A stretch of 13,765 nucleotides of DNA from Candidatus Omnitrophota bacterium. Its GTDB lineage: Bacteria; Omnitrophota; Gorgyraeia; Gygaellales; Profunditerraquicolaceae. Within the stretch, counting starts at the first letter, position 1, and the number at the start of each line of letters is the position of its first letter. A model generated the notes under the pieces. It ran no database searches and had not been told where the DNA came from. It saw nothing but the letters and a program-made list of their open reading frames with translations. The stretch is taken from positions 1 to 13,765 of the forward strand of contig JAPLLQ010000145.1 in assembly GCA_026387485.1 (NCBI GenBank), in the 5' to 3' direction. The position numbers and the translations under genes were made by a program. Positions 12,452-13,765 of the stretch are shown here, in pieces.

Positions 12452-13684
12452 ATGCGTTCGGTTGATTTACAGAGAGAGGTTTTAAGCGAGAAAGAAAAGC
12501 GCAATATAGAGATACTGGAAATTTTAAGGAAACACGGGCCGATAAGCCGGCCGGATATCTCTAAGGATATGGGGATAAATGTGGTAACCATATCCAATTA
12601 TATTGACGACTTCATAAAACATAATCTGGTCTTTGAAAAAGAGCTGGATATCTCTGAGGGTGGCCGCCGGCCGGTCCTTTTAGATTTAAATCCGCAGGCG
12701 GGTTTTGTCGTCGGTGTGGGGCTTAACCTGATGAGTATGGTGGGGATTTTGGTAGATTTAAAAGGCAATATTATCACCAAGACCCAGATTGCTCGTCCCC
12801 AAGCTTCGGTTAAAGAGATTGCTGAGTCTATCCTTGATGTTGTGCGTGAAATATTACGCCGCTCTAAAGAATACACGCCTAATATCAAGGGCATTGGCGT
12901 AGGTATTGCCGGCCTGATTAATAAAAATGATGGTTCAGTGCATTGGCCGCAGAAGATGGACCATTATTATACCTATGCTTCAATAGATGTGCCTTTAAAG
13001 AATTTAATCGAGAATGAATTTGACTTGCCGACCTTAATTGAGAATGATGCTACCAGCGCTTGTTTCGGCGAGCATTGGCTGGATCTGGAATACGGCTACA
13101 AAAATGTTCTTTATATGTTTTCCGGAGTCGGTTGCGGGATAATGATTAACGGCGAAATTTACCGTGGTTCCCAAGGGTACGCCGGAGAGGTGGCGATTTC
13201 TAATTTTAAGGAGCAGGATGATTTCAATTGCGAATTCGGTAATCCCTGTTTTTTAAAACGCTGGGAGACAGATTTAGGGATTGTTAATGATCTAAAACTT
13301 AAGTTGGCTAAGGATAAAGAAGCGGCAGCGGAATTTCTTAAATCTACTTCAATTAATCCGGATAGCCTGGATTTAAAGAGCGCATTTACCGCAGCCAGAG
13401 CAAAGAATAATATAGCAGTTCAGGTTTTAAAGATAGCAGCCCGCAGGTTAGGGATTAAAATTGCTTATTTAGTAAATTTATTAAACCCTGAGGTAGTGGT
13501 CGTCGGCGGAGGCCTTGAAGAAGCAGGGGAAGATTTTTTAAAGCAGGTAACTTCGACAGTAAAAGACTGGGCTTTTAGAGAAGCTACCACAGACTTAAGG
13601 ATAGTTTATTCGCAGCTAAGAGAGAACGCGGTAGCCCTGGGGGCCGCTAGCCTAGTAATGCAGAAAGTTTTTGCGCAAATATAA
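12452..13684 (+). CDS. ROK-family transcriptional regulator
   Basis: The 410-residue protein has an N-terminal winged helix (about residues 12-62: ILEILRKHGPISRPDISKDM, then VVTISNYIDDFIKHNLV) and a ROK sugar-binding/kinase-like domain, the layout of NagC/Mlc/XylR repressors. ROK landmarks are IKGIGVGIAGLI, ENDATSACFGE, SGVGCGIMINGEIYRG and EVVVVGGGLEEAG. The N-terminal phosphate loop of ROK kinases (DxGGT) is replaced by GVGLNLM, so it is not expected to be a kinase. The usual GEIGH and CxCGxxGC zinc site is degenerate (GEVAISNF and CEFGNPC). A stop codon lies directly before ATG 12452, which fixes the earliest start; AAAAGGA is about ten bases upstream. It has its own promoter and a structured leader, and it probably controls the glycan operon upstream in response to a sugar. 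Confidence 0.9.
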   Translation: MRSVDLQREVLSEKEKRNIEILEILRKHGPISRPDISKDMGINVVTISNYIDDFIKHNLVFEKELDISEGGRRPVLLDLNPQAGFVVGVGLNLMSMVGILVDLKGNIITKTQIARPQASVKEIAESILDVVREILRRSKEYTPNIKGIGVGIAGLINKNDGSVHWPQKMDHYYTYASIDVPLKNLIENEFDLPTLIENDATSACFGEHWLDLEYGYKNVLYMFSGVGCGIMINGEIYRGSQGYAGEVAISNFKEQDDFNCEFGNPCFLKRWETDLGIVNDLKLKLAKDKEAAAEFLKSTSINPDSLDLKSAFTAARAKNNIAVQVLKIAARRLGIKIAYLVNLLNPEVVVVGGGLEEAGEDFLKQVTSTVKDWAFREATTDLRIVYSQLRENAVALGAASLVMQKVFAQI

Positions 13685-13690
13685 GTTTTA

Positions 13691-13733
13691 GATCCCTCGT
13701 GCTTAAGGAATAATAGTTAAGGCACTCGGGATC
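13691..13733. terminator. Hairpin after the ROK gene with TC/TC internal loop
   Basis: GATCCC (13691-13696) pairs with GGGATC (13728-13733), then TC faces TC, then GTGC (13699-13702) pairs with GCAC (13722-13725) and TTAA with TTAA (one bulged G). It starts six bases after the stop. No T-run follows, so it may be a repeat element or an mRNA 3' stabiliser more than a true terminator. Confidence 0.5.
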
Positions 13734-13762
13734 AATTTGCTCTAAGTAAGAGCATGCAAATT
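13734..13762. repeat. Second hairpin at the window end
   Basis: AATTTGC (13734-13740) pairs with GCAAATT (13756-13762), and TCT with AGA inside, around the loop AAGTA, with a four-base bulge. Alternatively GCTCT pairs with AGAGC. It directly abuts the preceding hairpin; the element may continue beyond the window. Confidence 0.4.
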
Positions 13763-13765
13763 CAA

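Noticed and set aside
12598..12894. Reverse-strand frame of 98 codons inside the ROK gene
   Set aside because: It is fully covered by the conserved ROK coding frame and shows no protein-like motif.

Overview
The window looks like a chromosomal piece of an uncultured, moderately AT-rich Gram-negative-type bacterium. My best guess is Candidatus Omnitrophota (the PVC side). The reasons are small stand-alone PilZ proteins, Omnitrophota-style multidomain membrane proteins, TIM-barrel glycosidases fused to TPR segments, a signal peptide written in A/T-rich repeats, and a CCTGCCT-type palindrome inside a gene. This is inference from protein style; no rRNA or marker gene is present. All supported genes are on the + strand, and no tRNA, rRNA, CRISPR array, transposase or phage gene is visible.

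Layout. (1) Bases 1-1821: the 3' part of a gene whose product has an NHL-type beta-propeller remnant, a basic/proline-rich linker, two hydrophobic segments, a GNAT-like domain and a methyltransferase-like Rossmann domain. (2) Bases 1837-2512: two tandem PilZ genes with the same 14-base Shine-Dalgarno leader. The second is broken by a frameshifting deletion, and its C-terminus can be read intact in the next frame to 2512. (3) Bases 2631-12211: a carbohydrate locus with a lipoprotein sugar-binding protein, two MalF/MalG-type permeases, a secreted TPR plus clan GH-A glycosidase fusion, a secreted protein made of two copies of a CBM-like beta-sandwich, a second paralogous glycosidase, and a secreted TPR protein with a PKD/Ig-like end. 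Three ATGA overlaps (4843, 5688, 10598) and one 20-base overlap (9306) point to translational coupling. (4) Bases 12212-12451: a strong sigma-70-like promoter followed by a leader of about 160 bases with three inverted repeats. (5) Bases 12452-13684: a ROK-family regulator, followed by two hairpins at the window end.

How it may work together (inference): the exported glycosidases cut or remodel a beta-glycan that the duplicated CBM-like protein holds near the cell. The ABC importer takes up the released oligosaccharides, and the ROK protein senses a sugar and controls the locus. No importer ATPase is present in the window, so a shared MsmK/UgpC-type ATPase would have to be encoded elsewhere.

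The points most worth a second look are the ROK leader with mutually exclusive pairings and a terminator-like last hairpin, the terminator-like 15-bp stem that also encodes the signal peptide of the second glycosidase, the signal peptide of the first glycosidase encoded by an inverted repeat, and the GH/CBM/TPR set as a possibly undescribed glycan-use system.
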